64,000 bases of DNA from Pseudomonas sp. GL-B-19 (GCF_019956415.1 NZ_JAHBDK010000032.1:1-64000), one strand, 5' to 3'; counted from the stretch's first letter, positions 1 to 9,135 are shown. Translations and numbers: made by a program. Notes: generated from the letters alone by a model not told the origin.

Positions 1-152
1 AAGCACCATGCTTGAAGCATTGAGCTTGAACTCGCTGGAATAGGACTTTCGCATCATCATGCACACCTTAGATTTGGGCGCCATCATAGCGCCCTATTGA
101 TGTGTCCAATTTCATTAGGCCAGATCAAGCCCGCTCCTACAGGAGTCCAGTC
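1..152. other. Intergenic flank downstream of diguanylate cyclase
   Basis: No gene is seen. The stretch holds a short hairpin at 76-94 (arms GGGCGC/GCGCCC) and, near 127-147, a partial REP-like piece (CCCGCTCCTACAGG). The hairpin lacks a clear T-run on either strand, so I do not call it a terminator. Confidence 0.5.
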
Positions 153-2552
153 TTAGCTCATCTGCGCCTCAACCCGATCCCGCCCAGCCAGCTTCGCCAC
201 ATAAACCCCTGAGTCTGCCCGCAGCAACAGCGCATCCACACCCTCCCCGACGCGCCAACTGGCAATCCCGAAACTCGCGGTGACGATCCCGACGGCGTCG
301 ATCGGTGAACTGCGCAGCCCTTGCCACAACTGCAAGGCCAGCACTTGAGCCTGCTCGCTGTCGGTGTCGGGGCAGAGCACCATGAATTCTTCCCCCCCGA
401 GGCGACAGAACACATCCGTGCGCCGCAACCGATGACCGATACGCTCGCACACGGCCTGCAATACCCGATCCCCCATGGCGTGGCCATGCTGGTCGTTGAT
501 GCGCTTGAAGTGGTCTATGTCGAGCATGATCACCGACAACTCGCCCCCGCCACGTTGGACCCGAACCATTTCGGTGGTCAGGCGTTCCTGAAAATAACGG
601 CGGTTGTGGATCCCGGTCAGCGAGTCGGTGATCGACAGCGCGCGCAACTCTTCTTCCACTCGCTTCAAGTCGGAGATGTCGGAAATGTAGCCATGCCAGA
701 GAACGCCGCCACCGGGCAGCTCTTCAGGGGTCGCCTCACCACGAACCCAGCGCAGGCCGCGTATGGGCAACTGCACGCGGTATTCCTCGCGCCACGGGCT
801 AAGGGTGTCCGCTGACGCCAGGATCGAAGCACGGACCCGGGTCGAGTCCTGTGGGTGAATGCGCGTGAAGATCGATTCGGCATCGAGCAGCAGCACATCA
901 GGTTCGAGTTCGTAGATCTCTCGAATACCGTCGCTGACGTAGATCACACGGAAGCGACCGTCGAACTCCATCTTGAATTGATAGATGCCACCGGGCACAT
1001 GGGCGCTGAGTTTTTTCAATAACACGTCCCGCGCCGCCAGTGCCTCATGGACGCGCTTGCGTTCGGTAATGTCGATGCAGATCGCCAGGTGACCGACCCA
1101 CAGACTTTGCTCGTCGAGCACCGGGGTCACGAGCATGTTCACCGCCAAATGGCTGCCATCGCGGCGAACCAGCGTCCACTCCCGCGCCTCGTGCCCGCCC
1201 TCTTCGCCCCCCTTGACCAACATCGCCTGACTGGTCGGAATAGGTTTGCCATACCGCGCACTCAACTCCGCCGCGCGTACCACCAACTCCCGGCGCAAGT
1301 GCAGGTTTTCCAGGGTCATGTGTCCCACGACCTCGACGCTGGCGTAACCCAGCATCTGCTCGGCACCGGCATTGAACGTATTGATGATCCCGCGCAGGTC
1401 GGTGGCGATGATCGCCACCTGAGTTGCCGCATTCAGCACAGCACGCAACTGGCCGTGAGCGCCACGTAGCTCCTGCTCGCGGGCACGTAATTCCTCAGTC
1501 CGCTGCTCCACCATTTTCAGCGCGCGCTGACGCTGACTGACCAACACGTACAACAACACACTGAGCAACAGACTCAGCAACCCGCCCAGCACCATCAGGG
1601 TCTTCACCGAAGAATGGTTGGCTTTTACAAAGGCTTCGCTCGGGGTGATGTCGACTTGATAATCGTGATCGGCCAGTCGCAACAGCCGGCTTGCAGACAA
1701 ACTACTGGCTGCCGGTACGTTGAAGGATTCGAAAAGCGCTTCGTGCTGTTCGTCGATCGACAAGTCGAGAATGCGCACCGAGAGATAGTCGTGCGTGGAG
1801 TCCGACAATCCATCTGCCAGCAACTGGCGCATGCTGATCACTGCCATGACATAACCGTAGGGTTTTGCACCCGTAGCGCTTGGCATGTTGCGCAGCATCA
1901 CCGGGGCCACCAACAGCACGCCACGTTCATAAGCCGGCTCGATACTGACCAGATGCATCGGCTGCGACACCGTCATAGCGCCCAGTCTGTCCGCCCGCTC
2001 AACGGTTGATCGACGCATCGACTCGGTCAGCAAGTCGTAACCCGGCAGCGAGCCCAGTCGACTTTGCGTCTGACTGTAAAGCACCGCCACGTATTCATCG
2101 CGTTCAGCGGCCAATTGCAGTTGACCGTTGCCGTCAAGTTCACGAATGGTGAAGTCGCGCAATCCCTCGCCCCGCGCCTTGCGCTCGAATTCTGCGCGCT
2201 CGGCACGCGTCACTCGCGCCGCGAATTCATAGGCTTGAGTCCGGTGCAACAGGGCTTGGGTGTAACCGTCGAACTCCTCGCGGGAGACCGAACTGGAATT
2301 AGAGAAGAACCGGCGCAGGCCGTCGAGGCGCTGCTCCTGGTCTACGAAACGTTCTTCAATGCGGCTAAAACGCTCACTGGCCAGCAGTTGGAAGCGTTGC
2401 TTGAGTTGATGGTGGAATACATTGAGCGTTGACCAGGCGAGTATCCCCGTAAGGATGCCACCCATAATCAATACCAGCAGCGCGACCAGCCAGGCCGAGG
2501 CATCTTCGCTGATAATACCCAGGATCCTGGGGCGCACGGCGTGCAACGACAT
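153..2552 (-). CDS. Membrane diguanylate cyclase, CHASE-PAS-PAS-GGDEF
   Basis: Predicted to make cyclic di-GMP from two GTP at the inner membrane in response to an extracytoplasmic ligand. The 799-residue protein has a membrane helix at about residues 20-43, a periplasmic CHASE-like domain to about 310, a second helix at about 318-340, a coiled stretch rich in Glu/Arg/Gln, two PAS domains (about 365-500 and 505-630) and a C-terminal GGDEF domain. The active-site signature is GGEEF near residue 719, so catalysis is likely intact. An RxxD motif (RRTD) lies five residues before it, which is the position of the product-inhibition I-site. No EAL domain is present. The gene is transcribed alone. 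The ligand cannot be read from sequence. Confidence 0.9.
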   Translation of the reverse strand: MSLHAVRPRILGIISEDASAWLVALLVLIMGGILTGILAWSTLNVFHHQLKQRFQLLASERFSRIEERFVDQEQRLDGLRRFFSNSSSVSREEFDGYTQALLHRTQAYEFAARVTRAERAEFERKARGEGLRDFTIRELDGNGQLQLAAERDEYVAVLYSQTQSRLGSLPGYDLLTESMRRSTVERADRLGAMTVSQPMHLVSIEPAYERGVLLVAPVMLRNMPSATGAKPYGYVMAVISMRQLLADGLSDSTHDYLSVRILDLSIDEQHEALFESFNVPAASSLSASRLLRLADHDYQVDITPSEAFVKANHSSVKTLMVLGGLLSLLLSVLLYVLVSQRQRALKMVEQRTEELRAREQELRGAHGQLRAVLNAATQVAIIATDLRGIINTFNAGAEQMLGYASVEVVGHMTLENLHLRRELVVRAAELSARYGKPIPTSQAMLVKGGEEGGHEAREWTLVRRDGSHLAVNMLVTPVLDEQSLWVGHLAICIDITERKRVHEALAARDVLLKKLSAHVPGGIYQFKMEFDGRFRVIYVSDGIREIYELEPDVLLLDAESIFTRIHPQDSTRVRASILASADTLSPWREEYRVQLPIRGLRWVRGEATPEELPGGGVLWHGYISDISDLKRVEEELRALSITDSLTGIHNRRYFQERLTTEMVRVQRGGGELSVIMLDIDHFKRINDQHGHAMGDRVLQAVCERIGHRLRRTDVFCRLGGEEFMVLCPDTDSEQAQVLALQLWQGLRSSPIDAVGIVTASFGIASWRVGEGVDALLLRADSGVYVAKLAGRDRVEAQMS

Positions 2553-2648
2553 AGATGCAACTCAAAACGCCAGGTGCGGGAAAACCCATTGGCCATGAGA
2601 AGAGTTATAGCCATTAGCCACTAATTTGACCAGTACTGAAAGAATCCA

Positions 2649-2674
2649 AAGAGCCTTTAAAAATCAAGGCTCTG
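2649..2674 (-). terminator. Terminator-like hairpin after rlmKL
   Basis: Inverted repeat AGAGCCT/AGGCTCT with an A/T-rich loop, 20 bp beyond the rlmKL stop. The T-run on the minus strand is weak (TTGG), so efficiency is uncertain. Confidence 0.5.
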
Positions 2675-2693
2675 TGGATCCACCGTTCAGGTG

Positions 2694-4964
2694 TCAACGT
2701 GCGGTGATTTTCCAGGCACGGTGGATCTTGCCGTTACGGGCGAAATCCGGGTCGATGGTCTGGGCGGTGATTTCTTCAACGGCGTAACGCTCGGTGAGGT
2801 TTTCCTCAAGGGCGAACTTGCGGAAGTTGTTGGAGAAATACAACACGCCACCGGGTGCCAGACGCGCCATGGCCAAGTCGATCAACTGCACCTGGTCGCG
2901 TTGCACGTCGAAGATCCCTTCCATGCGCTTGGAGTTGGAGAACGTCGGCGGGTCGATGAAGATCAGGTCGTATTCGTCACGGCAGGCGTCGAGCCAGACC
3001 ATCACATCGCCCTGCTCCAGACGGTTCTTGTCAGAGAAACCGTTCAGCGACAGATTACGTCGCGCCCAGTCCAGGTAGGTTTTCGACAGGTCGACACTGG
3101 TAGTGGTGCGTGCGCCGCCCTTGGCCGCGTGAACACTGGCCGTCGCGGTGTAGCAATACAGGTTGAGGAAGCGCTTGCCGGCCGCCTCTTTCTGAATGCG
3201 CATGCGCATCGGACGGTGATCGAGGAACAGCCCGGTGTCGAGGTAGTCGGTGAGGTTGACCAGCAGCTTCACGCCACCTTCGTTGACCTCGACGAACTTG
3301 CCCTGCGCGGCCTGACGCTCGTACTGCTTGGTGCCGCTCTGACGCTCGCGACGCTTGACCACCACGCGGCTCTTGTCGATGTTCAGGGCCTGCGGAATGG
3401 CGGCCAGGGCATCGAACATGCGTGCCGAGGCTTTTTCCGGATCGATGGATTTCGGCGCCGCGTATTCCTGGACGTGGACCCAATCCTGATACAGGTCGAT
3501 GGCCATGGAATATTCCGGCATGTCGGCATCGTAGACGCGATAGCAATCGATGCCTTCGCGCTTGACCCACTTGCCCATTGCCTTGAGGTTTTTCTGCAGG
3601 CGATTGGCAAACATCTGCCCGCCTTCGCTCAAGCGCGGTTGCTCGATCACCACCGGTGCCGGTTTGATCGGGTTACCGTTCTTGTTGTACTTCTCGTACT
3701 TGCCCGGCACCACATCGTTGCCGGCGACTTCGACTTCTGCCTGCTCGCGCTCGACCTGGCGTTGTTCCGGGGTACGACGCTCGCCCGTGACGAACTGGTC
3801 TGGCGTGACCTTGATCAGCAGCAACTTGCACGGCAGCGCGCCGTTCCAGAACGAATACTGCTTGTGGCTACGAATGCCCATGCGCTTGCCCAAGTCCGGC
3901 GCTCCAGTGAACACCGCGGCCTCCCAGTTCAAGCAGGCCTGACGCAGACGCTCGCCGAGGTTCTGATAGAGGTAGAGCAAGCTCGCCTCGTCACCCAGAC
4001 GCTCGCCGTATGGAGGGTTACAGATCACCAGGCCTTTCTGGTTCTGATCCGGACGCGGCTCGAACGTACCGACTTCGCCCTGGTAGATCTTGATCCACTC
4101 GCTCAGGCCGGCACGTTCGACGTTGTTGCGGCCCGGTTGAATCAGGCGCGGGTCGGCTTCGTAACCGCGAATCCACAGTGGTGGCTTGGCCAACCCGGCT
4201 GCGCAACGTTCAGTGGCTTCTTCATGAAGCTTTTTCCACAACGCCGGGACGTGGCCCAGCCAATGGGTAAAGCCCCACTGCTCGCGACGCAGGTTCGGCG
4301 CCATGTCGGCGGCGATCATCGCGGCTTCGACCAGGAACGTACCGACACCGCACATCGGGTCAGCCAGCGCGCCGCCTTCGGCCGCAATACGTGGCCAGCC
4401 GGAACGGATCAGGATCGCGGCCGCGAGGTTTTCCTTCAGCGGTGCCGCGCCTTGCTGCAAGCGATAACCACGCTGGTGCAGACTGTGACCCGACAGGTCG
4501 AGGGAAAGAATCGCTTCGCCACGGTCCAGGCGCAGGTGAATGCGCAAGTCCGGGTTGAGTTTATCGATCGACGGACGGTCGCCTTGCGGGGTGCGCAGTT
4601 TGTCGACGATGGCGTCTTTGACTTTCAAAGCGCCGAAGTGGGTGTTGTCGATACCCGAGCCATGGCCGCTGAACTCGACGGCCAGGGTACCGGCGTTGAG
4701 CATGTGGTCTTGCCACTCGATGTCCAGTACGCCGTGGTACAGGTCTTCGGCATCCTTCATCGGGAAACGCTTGAGCACCAGCAACACCCGGTTCGCCAGA
4801 CGCGACCACAGGCACAGGCGATAAGCGGTTTCCATGGTCGCCATGCCGCGCACGGCAGAGGTGTGCTCACGCGCTTCTTCAAGGCCAAGCCCGACGGCTT
4901 CCTCGATCAGCAGGCCTTCAAGGCCTTTGGGGCAAGTGAGGAAGATTTCGAATTGATCGGACAT
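2694..4964 (-). CDS. rlmL: Bifunctional 23S rRNA methyltransferase RlmKL
   Basis: A fused enzyme that makes m2G2445 (RlmL half) and m7G2069 (RlmK half) in 23S rRNA. An N-terminal THUMP domain (about residues 45-155) precedes a first Rossmann methyltransferase with ADPMCGVGTF and the NPPY motif (CNPPYGERLG). The second methyltransferase, in the last third, has LNLYCYTATASVH and the DPPTFSNSKRM motif. The start is placed at MSDQFEIF, which gives 756 residues, the normal family length; an in-frame ATG 12 codons upstream lies in a poorer context. It is a single gene with a terminator-like hairpin downstream. Confidence is very high. Confidence 0.97.
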   Translation of the reverse strand: MSDQFEIFLTCPKGLEGLLIEEAVGLGLEEAREHTSAVRGMATMETAYRLCLWSRLANRVLLVLKRFPMKDAEDLYHGVLDIEWQDHMLNAGTLAVEFSGHGSGIDNTHFGALKVKDAIVDKLRTPQGDRPSIDKLNPDLRIHLRLDRGEAILSLDLSGHSLHQRGYRLQQGAAPLKENLAAAILIRSGWPRIAAEGGALADPMCGVGTFLVEAAMIAADMAPNLRREQWGFTHWLGHVPALWKKLHEEATERCAAGLAKPPLWIRGYEADPRLIQPGRNNVERAGLSEWIKIYQGEVGTFEPRPDQNQKGLVICNPPYGERLGDEASLLYLYQNLGERLRQACLNWEAAVFTGAPDLGKRMGIRSHKQYSFWNGALPCKLLLIKVTPDQFVTGERRTPEQRQVEREQAEVEVAGNDVVPGKYEKYNKNGNPIKPAPVVIEQPRLSEGGQMFANRLQKNLKAMGKWVKREGIDCYRVYDADMPEYSMAIDLYQDWVHVQEYAAPKSIDPEKASARMFDALAAIPQALNIDKSRVVVKRRERQSGTKQYERQAAQGKFVEVNEGGVKLLVNLTDYLDTGLFLDHRPMRMRIQKEAAGKRFLNLYCYTATASVHAAKGGARTTTSVDLSKTYLDWARRNLSLNGFSDKNRLEQGDVMVWLDACRDEYDLIFIDPPTFSNSKRMEGIFDVQRDQVQLIDLAMARLAPGGVLYFSNNFRKFALEENLTERYAVEEITAQTIDPDFARNGKIHRAWKITAR

Positions 4965-5460
4965 TGGATTTTCAAAGCCTTTAGCTAAGTGAACCGGCAA
5001 CGCATTGCCGGCCCGGATTTCAATCAGGCGCTTTTCTAAAAGAGCGCCCGCGTGGCACGAAGGTGTGCCGTCCCACCAGTGCTGCTCAGGTTAGAAGAGC
5101 TTAGATGCACAGGCAGATAAAAAAGTTGATGCAACAAAATGTCACAAGTCGACCCTTCGTCGAATAATGCTCCCACGCAACAGAAGTCATTCTCACTAAG
5201 GATTAACCCCATCATCCTGCGGGGGGCCGATCATACAGGGCTTTACCAACAAACACGGGGCAAACATCGTGTTACTTATCGCCATAGCATCTTTATCGTT
5301 ACGTCCTTATGACAAAACGATCATTCCCTCGATGTGACGCATTGGTTAGAACTCAATACAGGTTGACGCCGCAACGACGTCAACACCTTGGCTCGCGACG
5401 CCGGCAGCGGGCCCCAACGGCAGAGTTTTTTTCTGCCAGACCTCGATTGAGGTCTACGCG
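4965..5460. other. Long intergenic region rlmKL-rmf
   Basis: About 500 bp without a gene between the divergent rlmKL and rmf. It contains an 18-nt inverted repeat at 4993-5010 (CCGGCAA/TTGCCGG), a GGCGCTTTT/AAAAGAGCGCC-type hairpin near 5027-5048, and two hairpins in the rmf leader: GGCAGA/TCTGCC at 5419-5437 and AGACCTC/GAGGTCT at 5438-5455. The rmf promoter must lie here, but I could not assign a confident -35/-10 pair. Confidence 0.6.
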
Positions 5461-5481
5461 ATGAATACAGTCAACAAGTGA
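5461..5481 (+). CDS. Possible six-codon leader peptide before rmf
   Basis: ATG at 5461 opens a frame reading MNTVNK followed by TGA at 5479-5481, 12 nt before the rmf ATG. GAGG sits 8 nt upstream of this ATG, inside the 3' arm of the 5438-5455 hairpin. The hairpin could therefore hide the ribosome site and couple rmf translation to the leader. This is inference from position; a six-codon frame can arise by chance. Confidence 0.3.
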   Translation: MNTVNK

Positions 5482-5493
5482 GGGCAACACCCT

Positions 5494-5712
5494 ATGAGAA
5501 GACTTAAGCGTGATCCGTTGGAAAGAGCATTTTTGCGCGGATATCAATATGGCGTTGGTGGCAAATCCCGTGAGCTTTGCCCATTTACTCTACCGTCAGT
5601 ACGCCAAGCCTGGATTAACGGCTGGCGCGAGGGACGCGGCGACAACTGGGACGGTATGACCGGCACTGCGGGAATCCACAGACTCAACGAACTTCACGCC
5701 GTCGGCAATTAA
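5494..5712 (+). CDS. rmf: Ribosome modulation factor
   Basis: A small basic protein that binds 70S ribosomes in stationary phase and promotes dimerisation to inactive 100S particles. The 72-residue product starts MRRLKRDPLERAF and carries the conserved segment GYQYGVGGKSRELCPF, followed by a WINGWREGRGDNWDG region. These features and the length fit the family closely. A GGG-containing ribosome site precedes the ATG. A strong intrinsic terminator follows at 5801. The upstream leader is unusually structured and includes a possible minicistron. Confidence 0.96.
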   Translation: MRRLKRDPLERAFLRGYQYGVGGKSRELCPFTLPSVRQAWINGWREGRGDNWDGMTGTAGIHRLNELHAVGN

Positions 5713-5800
5713 TTACAGGGCCTAACACTCCGACACGAAAATCTGATGACTGACTGAATTAACCACGCACGTCCCATCCGGACGGCGGGCTTCGGCCCAG

Positions 5801-5825
5801 GGGCTCCTTCGAGGAGCCCTTTTTT
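5801..5825 (+). terminator. Intrinsic terminator of rmf
   Basis: GGGCTCCT-TCG-AGGAGCCC stem followed by TTTTTT. A classic Rho-independent terminator 88 bp after the rmf stop. Confidence 0.92.
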
Positions 5826-5855
5826 ATGCCTGCTCTCTGGCTAAACACAATCCTT

Positions 5856-5925
5856 TGTAGGAAGCCCGGCTTGCCGGCGATAGCGATCTCAAGGACACCA
5901 TCGCCGGCAAGCCGGGCTCCTACAG
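5856..5925. repeat. REPIN 1 (REP pair)
   Basis: Two inverted REP sequences (core GCCGGCAAGCCGGGCTCCTAC and its complement) flank a short spacer, between the rmf terminator and the pyrD stop. Confidence 0.85.
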
Positions 5926-5930
5926 GGGGT

Positions 5931-6950
5931 TTAGCGCAGTGCTGCGATGGCGTCTACCGACTCACGAATCAACGCCGGGCCTTTGTAGATAAAGCCGGAG
6001 TAGATCTGCACCAGGCTCGCACCCGCCGTGATTTTCTCGGCCGCATGTTTGCCTTCGGTGATGCCGCCCACGGCGATGATCGGCAAGCGACCTGCCAGTT
6101 CTGCCGCCAGCACTCTTACGGTGTTAGTGCTCTTGTCGCGAACCGGTGCGCCGGACAGGCCACCCGCCTCGTCACCGTATTCCATGCCTTCGACGCCAAC
6201 ACGGCTCAGGGTGGTGTTGGTGGCGATCACCGCGTCCATCCCGGTTTCAATCAGCGCTTGTGCGACTTGTACGGTTTCTTCGTCGGTCATGTCCGGCGCG
6301 ATCTTTATCGCCAGCGGGACATGTTTGCCGTGGCGCAACGCCAGTTCTGCGCGGCGCGTGGCCAGGTCAGCGAGCAACTGCTTGAGCGAATCGCCGAACT
6401 GCAGACTGCGCAGGCCCGGGGTGTTGGGCGAGCTGACATTGACCGTCACGTAGCTGGCGTGGGCGTACACCTTGTCCAGGCAGATCAGGTAATCGTCGAC
6501 CGCGCGCTCAACCGGGGTGTCGAAGTTCTTGCCGATGTTGATGCCCAGCACGCCTTTGTACTTGGCCGCCGCCACGCGAGCCAGCAGGTGATCGACGCCG
6601 AGGTTGTTGAACCCCATGCGGTTGATGATCGCCTCGGCTTCCGGCAGACGGAAAATCCGTGGTTTCGGGTTGCCCGGCTGCGGGCGCGGGGTGATGGTGC
6701 CGATTTCGACAAAACCAAAACCCAGTTGAGCGAATCCGTCGATGGCCGCGCCGTTCTTGTCCAGACCGGCCGCCAAACCCACCGGGTTCGGGAAATCCAG
6801 GCCCATGACCGACACCGGCATTTTCGCCGGGGCCTTGCACAGCAAGCCGTTGAGGCCCAAACGCCCGCCCGCGCCGATCAGGTCCAGGGACAGATCGTGG
6901 GAGGTTTCCGGGGAAAGTTTGAACAACATCTGACGGGCCAGGGTGTACAT
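5931..6950 (-). CDS. pyrD: Dihydroorotate dehydrogenase (quinone), class 2
   Basis: Oxidises dihydroorotate to orotate with ubiquinone in pyrimidine synthesis, using FMN and attached to the inner membrane. The 339-residue reading begins [15 protein letters not shown], the amphipathic membrane-binding N-terminus of class 2 enzymes. The conserved segments [17 protein letters not shown] and [12 protein letters not shown] (catalytic serine region) are present, as is the phosphate-binding IAVGGI near the C-terminus. An upstream in-frame ATG 12 codons earlier is less likely. It is divergent from nasS; the shared interval carries the nasS sigma-54 promoter. Confidence 0.97.
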   Translation of the reverse strand: MYTLARQMLFKLSPETSHDLSLDLIGAGGRLGLNGLLCKAPAKMPVSVMGLDFPNPVGLAAGLDKNGAAIDGFAQLGFGFVEIGTITPRPQPGNPKPRIFRLPEAEAIINRMGFNNLGVDHLLARVAAAKYKGVLGINIGKNFDTPVERAVDDYLICLDKVYAHASYVTVNVSSPNTPGLRSLQFGDSLKQLLADLATRRAELALRHGKHVPLAIKIAPDMTDEETVQVAQALIETGMDAVIATNTTLSRVGVEGMEYGDEAGGLSGAPVRDKSTNTVRVLAAELAGRLPIIAVGGITEGKHAAEKITAGASLVQIYSGFIYKGPALIRESVDAIAALR

Positions 6951-7039
6951 GGGCGGGTTTGACTCTGGGCTGAAAAGTGGCGGCAATTATAGCCGGGCAT
7001 CCGGTTGCAGGCGAGGCGCGCGATGAAATCAACGAGCGA

Positions 7040-7055
7040 TGGCATATGCCTTGCA
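7040..7055 (+). promoter_or_regulatory. Sigma-54 promoter of nasS leader
   Basis: TGGCAT-N5-TTGCA. The invariant GG (7041-7042) and GC (7053-7054) are separated by exactly 10 bp as RpoN requires. Transcription should start near 7065, just before the hexaloop region. Confidence 0.75.
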
Positions 7056-7075
7056 CCGTCACCGGTATCAGCACT

Positions 7076-7113
7076 CATGCCAACGGCGCAATGGGTCGCA
7101 AGACAAAGGCGTC
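7076..7113 (+). promoter_or_regulatory. nasS leader ANTAR-type hexaloop pair (imperfect)
   Basis: Loop AACGGC at 7082-7087 sits in a bulged stem (CATGCC against GCAATG). Loop AAAGGC at 7105-7110 sits in a 3-bp stem GAC/GTC. Both loops have A at position 1 and G at position 4 and match loops in the narK and nirB leaders. The stems are weaker than in those leaders, so the pair could be a degraded or low-affinity NasT site. Confidence 0.55.
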
Positions 7114-7161
7114 GTCATTGGGCCTTGCTCTGGCAAGCAGCCCTTGGCGGCGTTTTTTTTT
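7109..7161 (+). terminator. Attenuator terminator in nasS leader
   Basis: The arm CGTCGTC pairs with GGCGGCG, with an inner CTTGC/GCAAG hairpin, then eight or more T residues from 7153. The 5' arm overlaps the 3' side of the AAAGGC hairpin, so the two structures should be mutually exclusive. It ends 16 bp before the nasS ATG. Confidence 0.7.
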
Positions 7162-7176
7162 AAAAGGTGTTTATTG

Positions 7177-8388
7177 ATGATTGAAGTTCCAGCCGACCCT
7201 CTGGCCTGGGTCAATGGCAGCGATGCCCCGGAAAAGACCGACATCAATCTCGGTTTCATGGCCTTGAGCGACTGTGCCTCGGTCGTAGTCGCCGCGACCC
7301 AGGGGTTCGCCCAGCCCTACGGCCTGACCCTGAACCTCAAGCGCCAGTCGTCCTGGGCCAACTTGCGAGACAAACTGGTCAGCGGCGAACTTGATGCCGC
7401 CCACAGCCTGTACGGCCTGATTTATGCGGTTCACCTGGGCATCGGCGGCGTCGTCTCGACCGACATGGCAGTGCTGATGGGCCTGAACCAGAACGGCCAG
7501 AGCATCAATCTCTCCCACGGTTTGCAGGCGTTGGGCGTGACCAGTCCTGAAGCACTCGACCACCACGTGCACCAAACTCGCTCAAAACTCACCTTCGCCC
7601 AGACATTTCCCACCGGCACCCACGCCATGTGGCTGTATTACTGGCTGGCGAGTCAGGGCATCCACCCGTTGCAGGATGTCGACAGCGTGGTAGTGCCGCC
7701 ACCGCAAATGGTCGCGCACCTGCAAGCCGGACGTATAGATGGTTTTTGCGTGGGTGAGCCATGGTCAGCCAGCGCGGTGCAGCAGAATCTCGGCTTTACC
7801 CTGGCGACGTCGCAGACCATTTGGCCCGATCACCCGGAAAAAGTCCTCGGCTGCACTCGTGCGTTTGTCGAGCAATACCCCAACACCGCGCGAGCCTTGG
7901 TGATGGCGATTCTGGAAGCCAGCCGGTTCATCGAGCAAAACCCTGAAAACCGCCGCAGCACCGCACAACTATTGAGCGCGCCCGACTACCTCGACGCGCC
8001 CCTCGACTGCATCGAGCCGCGCCTGCTGGGCGATTACGCTGACGGGCTGGGCAATCGCTGGCAGGACCCGCACGCGCTGCGTTTCCATGCCGGCGGCGAG
8101 GTCAATGTGCCGTACCTATCCGACGGTATGTGGTTCATGACTCAGTTCCGGCGCTGGGGATTGTTGCGAGACGATCCGGATTACCTCGACGTGGCCCGTC
8201 AGGTTCAGCAACTGGATCTGTACCGTGAGGCCGCCACCGCTGTCGGTGTCGCCACCAGTGGTCAGGACATGCGCAGCAGCCAGTTGATCGACGGCAAAGT
8301 CTGGGACGGCTCCGATCCGTCCGGCTATGCCCGCAGCTTCAAGTTGCACGCCCTGAGCGACAGCTCGCAACGATTCGCTCACCGCTGA
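7177..8388 (+). CDS. nasS: NasS nitrate/nitrite sensor
   Basis: A cytoplasmic NrtA/CmpA-type solute-binding protein that, in studied relatives, holds the antiterminator NasT inactive until nitrate or nitrite binds. The 403-residue product starts MIEVPADPLAW directly after the attenuator and has no signal peptide, as expected for a sensor rather than a transport component. Family segments include INLGFMALSDCA, FPTGTHAMWLYYWLASQG and FCVGEPWSASAVQ. An upstream in-frame ATG would put the start inside the leader and is rejected. It lies 15 bp before nasT in the same operon. No ABC transporter permease or ATPase is nearby, which supports a regulatory role. Confidence 0.9.
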   Translation: MIEVPADPLAWVNGSDAPEKTDINLGFMALSDCASVVVAATQGFAQPYGLTLNLKRQSSWANLRDKLVSGELDAAHSLYGLIYAVHLGIGGVVSTDMAVLMGLNQNGQSINLSHGLQALGVTSPEALDHHVHQTRSKLTFAQTFPTGTHAMWLYYWLASQGIHPLQDVDSVVVPPPQMVAHLQAGRIDGFCVGEPWSASAVQQNLGFTLATSQTIWPDHPEKVLGCTRAFVEQYPNTARALVMAILEASRFIEQNPENRRSTAQLLSAPDYLDAPLDCIEPRLLGDYADGLGNRWQDPHALRFHAGGEVNVPYLSDGMWFMTQFRRWGLLRDDPDYLDVARQVQQLDLYREAATAVGVATSGQDMRSSQLIDGKVWDGSDPSGYARSFKLHALSDSSQRFAHR

Positions 8389-8403
8389 CAGGAGACTGCA
8401 AAC

Positions 8404-8979
8404 ATGCTGCGTATCCTGCTGATCAACGATACCGCGAAGAAAGTCGGCCGCCTCAAAGCCGCCCTGACCGAAGCCGGGTTTGAGGTGATCGATGAGTCGG
8501 GTCTGACCATCGACCTGCCCGAACGCGTCGAAATGGTGCGTCCGGACGTGATTCTGATCGATACCGAGTCACCGAGCCGCGATGTGATGGAGCAAGTAGT
8601 GCTGGTGACCCGCGACCAACCACGGCCGATCGTCATGTTTACCGATGAACATGACCCCGGCGTGATGCGCCAGGCGATTCAGTCCGGGGTCAGTGCCTAT
8701 ATCGTCGAAGGTATTCACGCACAACGCTTGCAGCCGATTCTCGACGTGGCCATGGCACGGTTTGAAAGTGACCAGGCGTTACGCGCTCAGCTTCATGCCC
8801 GCGACCAACAACTGGCCGAACGCAAGCGCATCGAGCTGGCCAAGGGGTTGCTGATGAAGATGAAAAACTGCAATGAGGAAGAGGCCTACACCCTGATGCG
8901 CCGCCAGGCCATGAGCCGGCAGCAGAAGCTGATTCAAGTGGCAGAGCAGATTATTGCCATGAGTGAGTTGTTGGGCTGA
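8404..8979 (+). CDS. nasT: NasT ANTAR-domain antiterminator
   Basis: A response-regulator-like RNA-binding protein of 191 residues. The N-terminal receiver-like domain (about residues 1-122) has LIDTESP at the usual phospho-acceptor strand, but only IND where two acidic residues are normal, so phosphorylation is doubtful. The C-terminal ANTAR domain (about 130-188) has the signature ERKRIELAKGLLM and EEEAYTLMRRQAM. ANTAR proteins bind paired hexaloop hairpins and prevent terminator formation; such leaders lie upstream of nasS, narK and nirB here. A GGAG ribosome site precedes the ATG. Confidence 0.93.
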   Translation: MLRILLINDTAKKVGRLKAALTEAGFEVIDESGLTIDLPERVEMVRPDVILIDTESPSRDVMEQVVLVTRDQPRPIVMFTDEHDPGVMRQAIQSGVSAYIVEGIHAQRLQPILDVAMARFESDQALRAQLHARDQQLAERKRIELAKGLLMKMKNCNEEEAYTLMRRQAMSRQQKLIQVAEQIIAMSELLG

Positions 8980-9005
8980 AGTTTTGTGCTGCCTTTGAAG
9001 GCCTC

Positions 9006-9080
9006 TTCGCGAGCAGGCTCGCTCCCACACTGGATCTGTGTAAGACCCAATCCCCCTGTGGGAGCGAGCCTGCTCGCGAA
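9006..9080. repeat. REPIN 2 (REP pair)
   Basis: Inverted copies of GCGAGCAGGCTCGCTCCCAC around a short spacer, downstream of nasT. Confidence 0.88.
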
Positions 9081-9104
9081 TGGCTGCAACTCGGTCCCGG
9101 GCTG

Positions 9105-9121
9105 TTGGCACAAATCTGGCT
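9105..9121 (+). promoter_or_regulatory. Sigma-54 promoter of narK leader
   Basis: TTGGCAC-N5-TGGCT with GG at 9107-9108 and GC at 9119-9120, ten bp between them. The -24 half is a consensus match and the -12 half departs from TTGC by one base. The predicted start is near 9132, four bp before hexaloop hairpin 1. Confidence 0.75.
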
Positions 9122-9135
9122 AAGTAATCACCACA

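Noticed and set aside
2691..4988. Long open frame on the plus strand opposite rlmKL (765 codons)
   Set aside because: It is the complement of a clear rlmKL gene; its protein has no family features, and high GC makes such shadows common.
5856..5925. Inverted repeat pairs considered as terminators or CRISPR repeats
   Set aside because: The same cores recur eleven times as inverted pairs without T-runs, which is the REPIN pattern.
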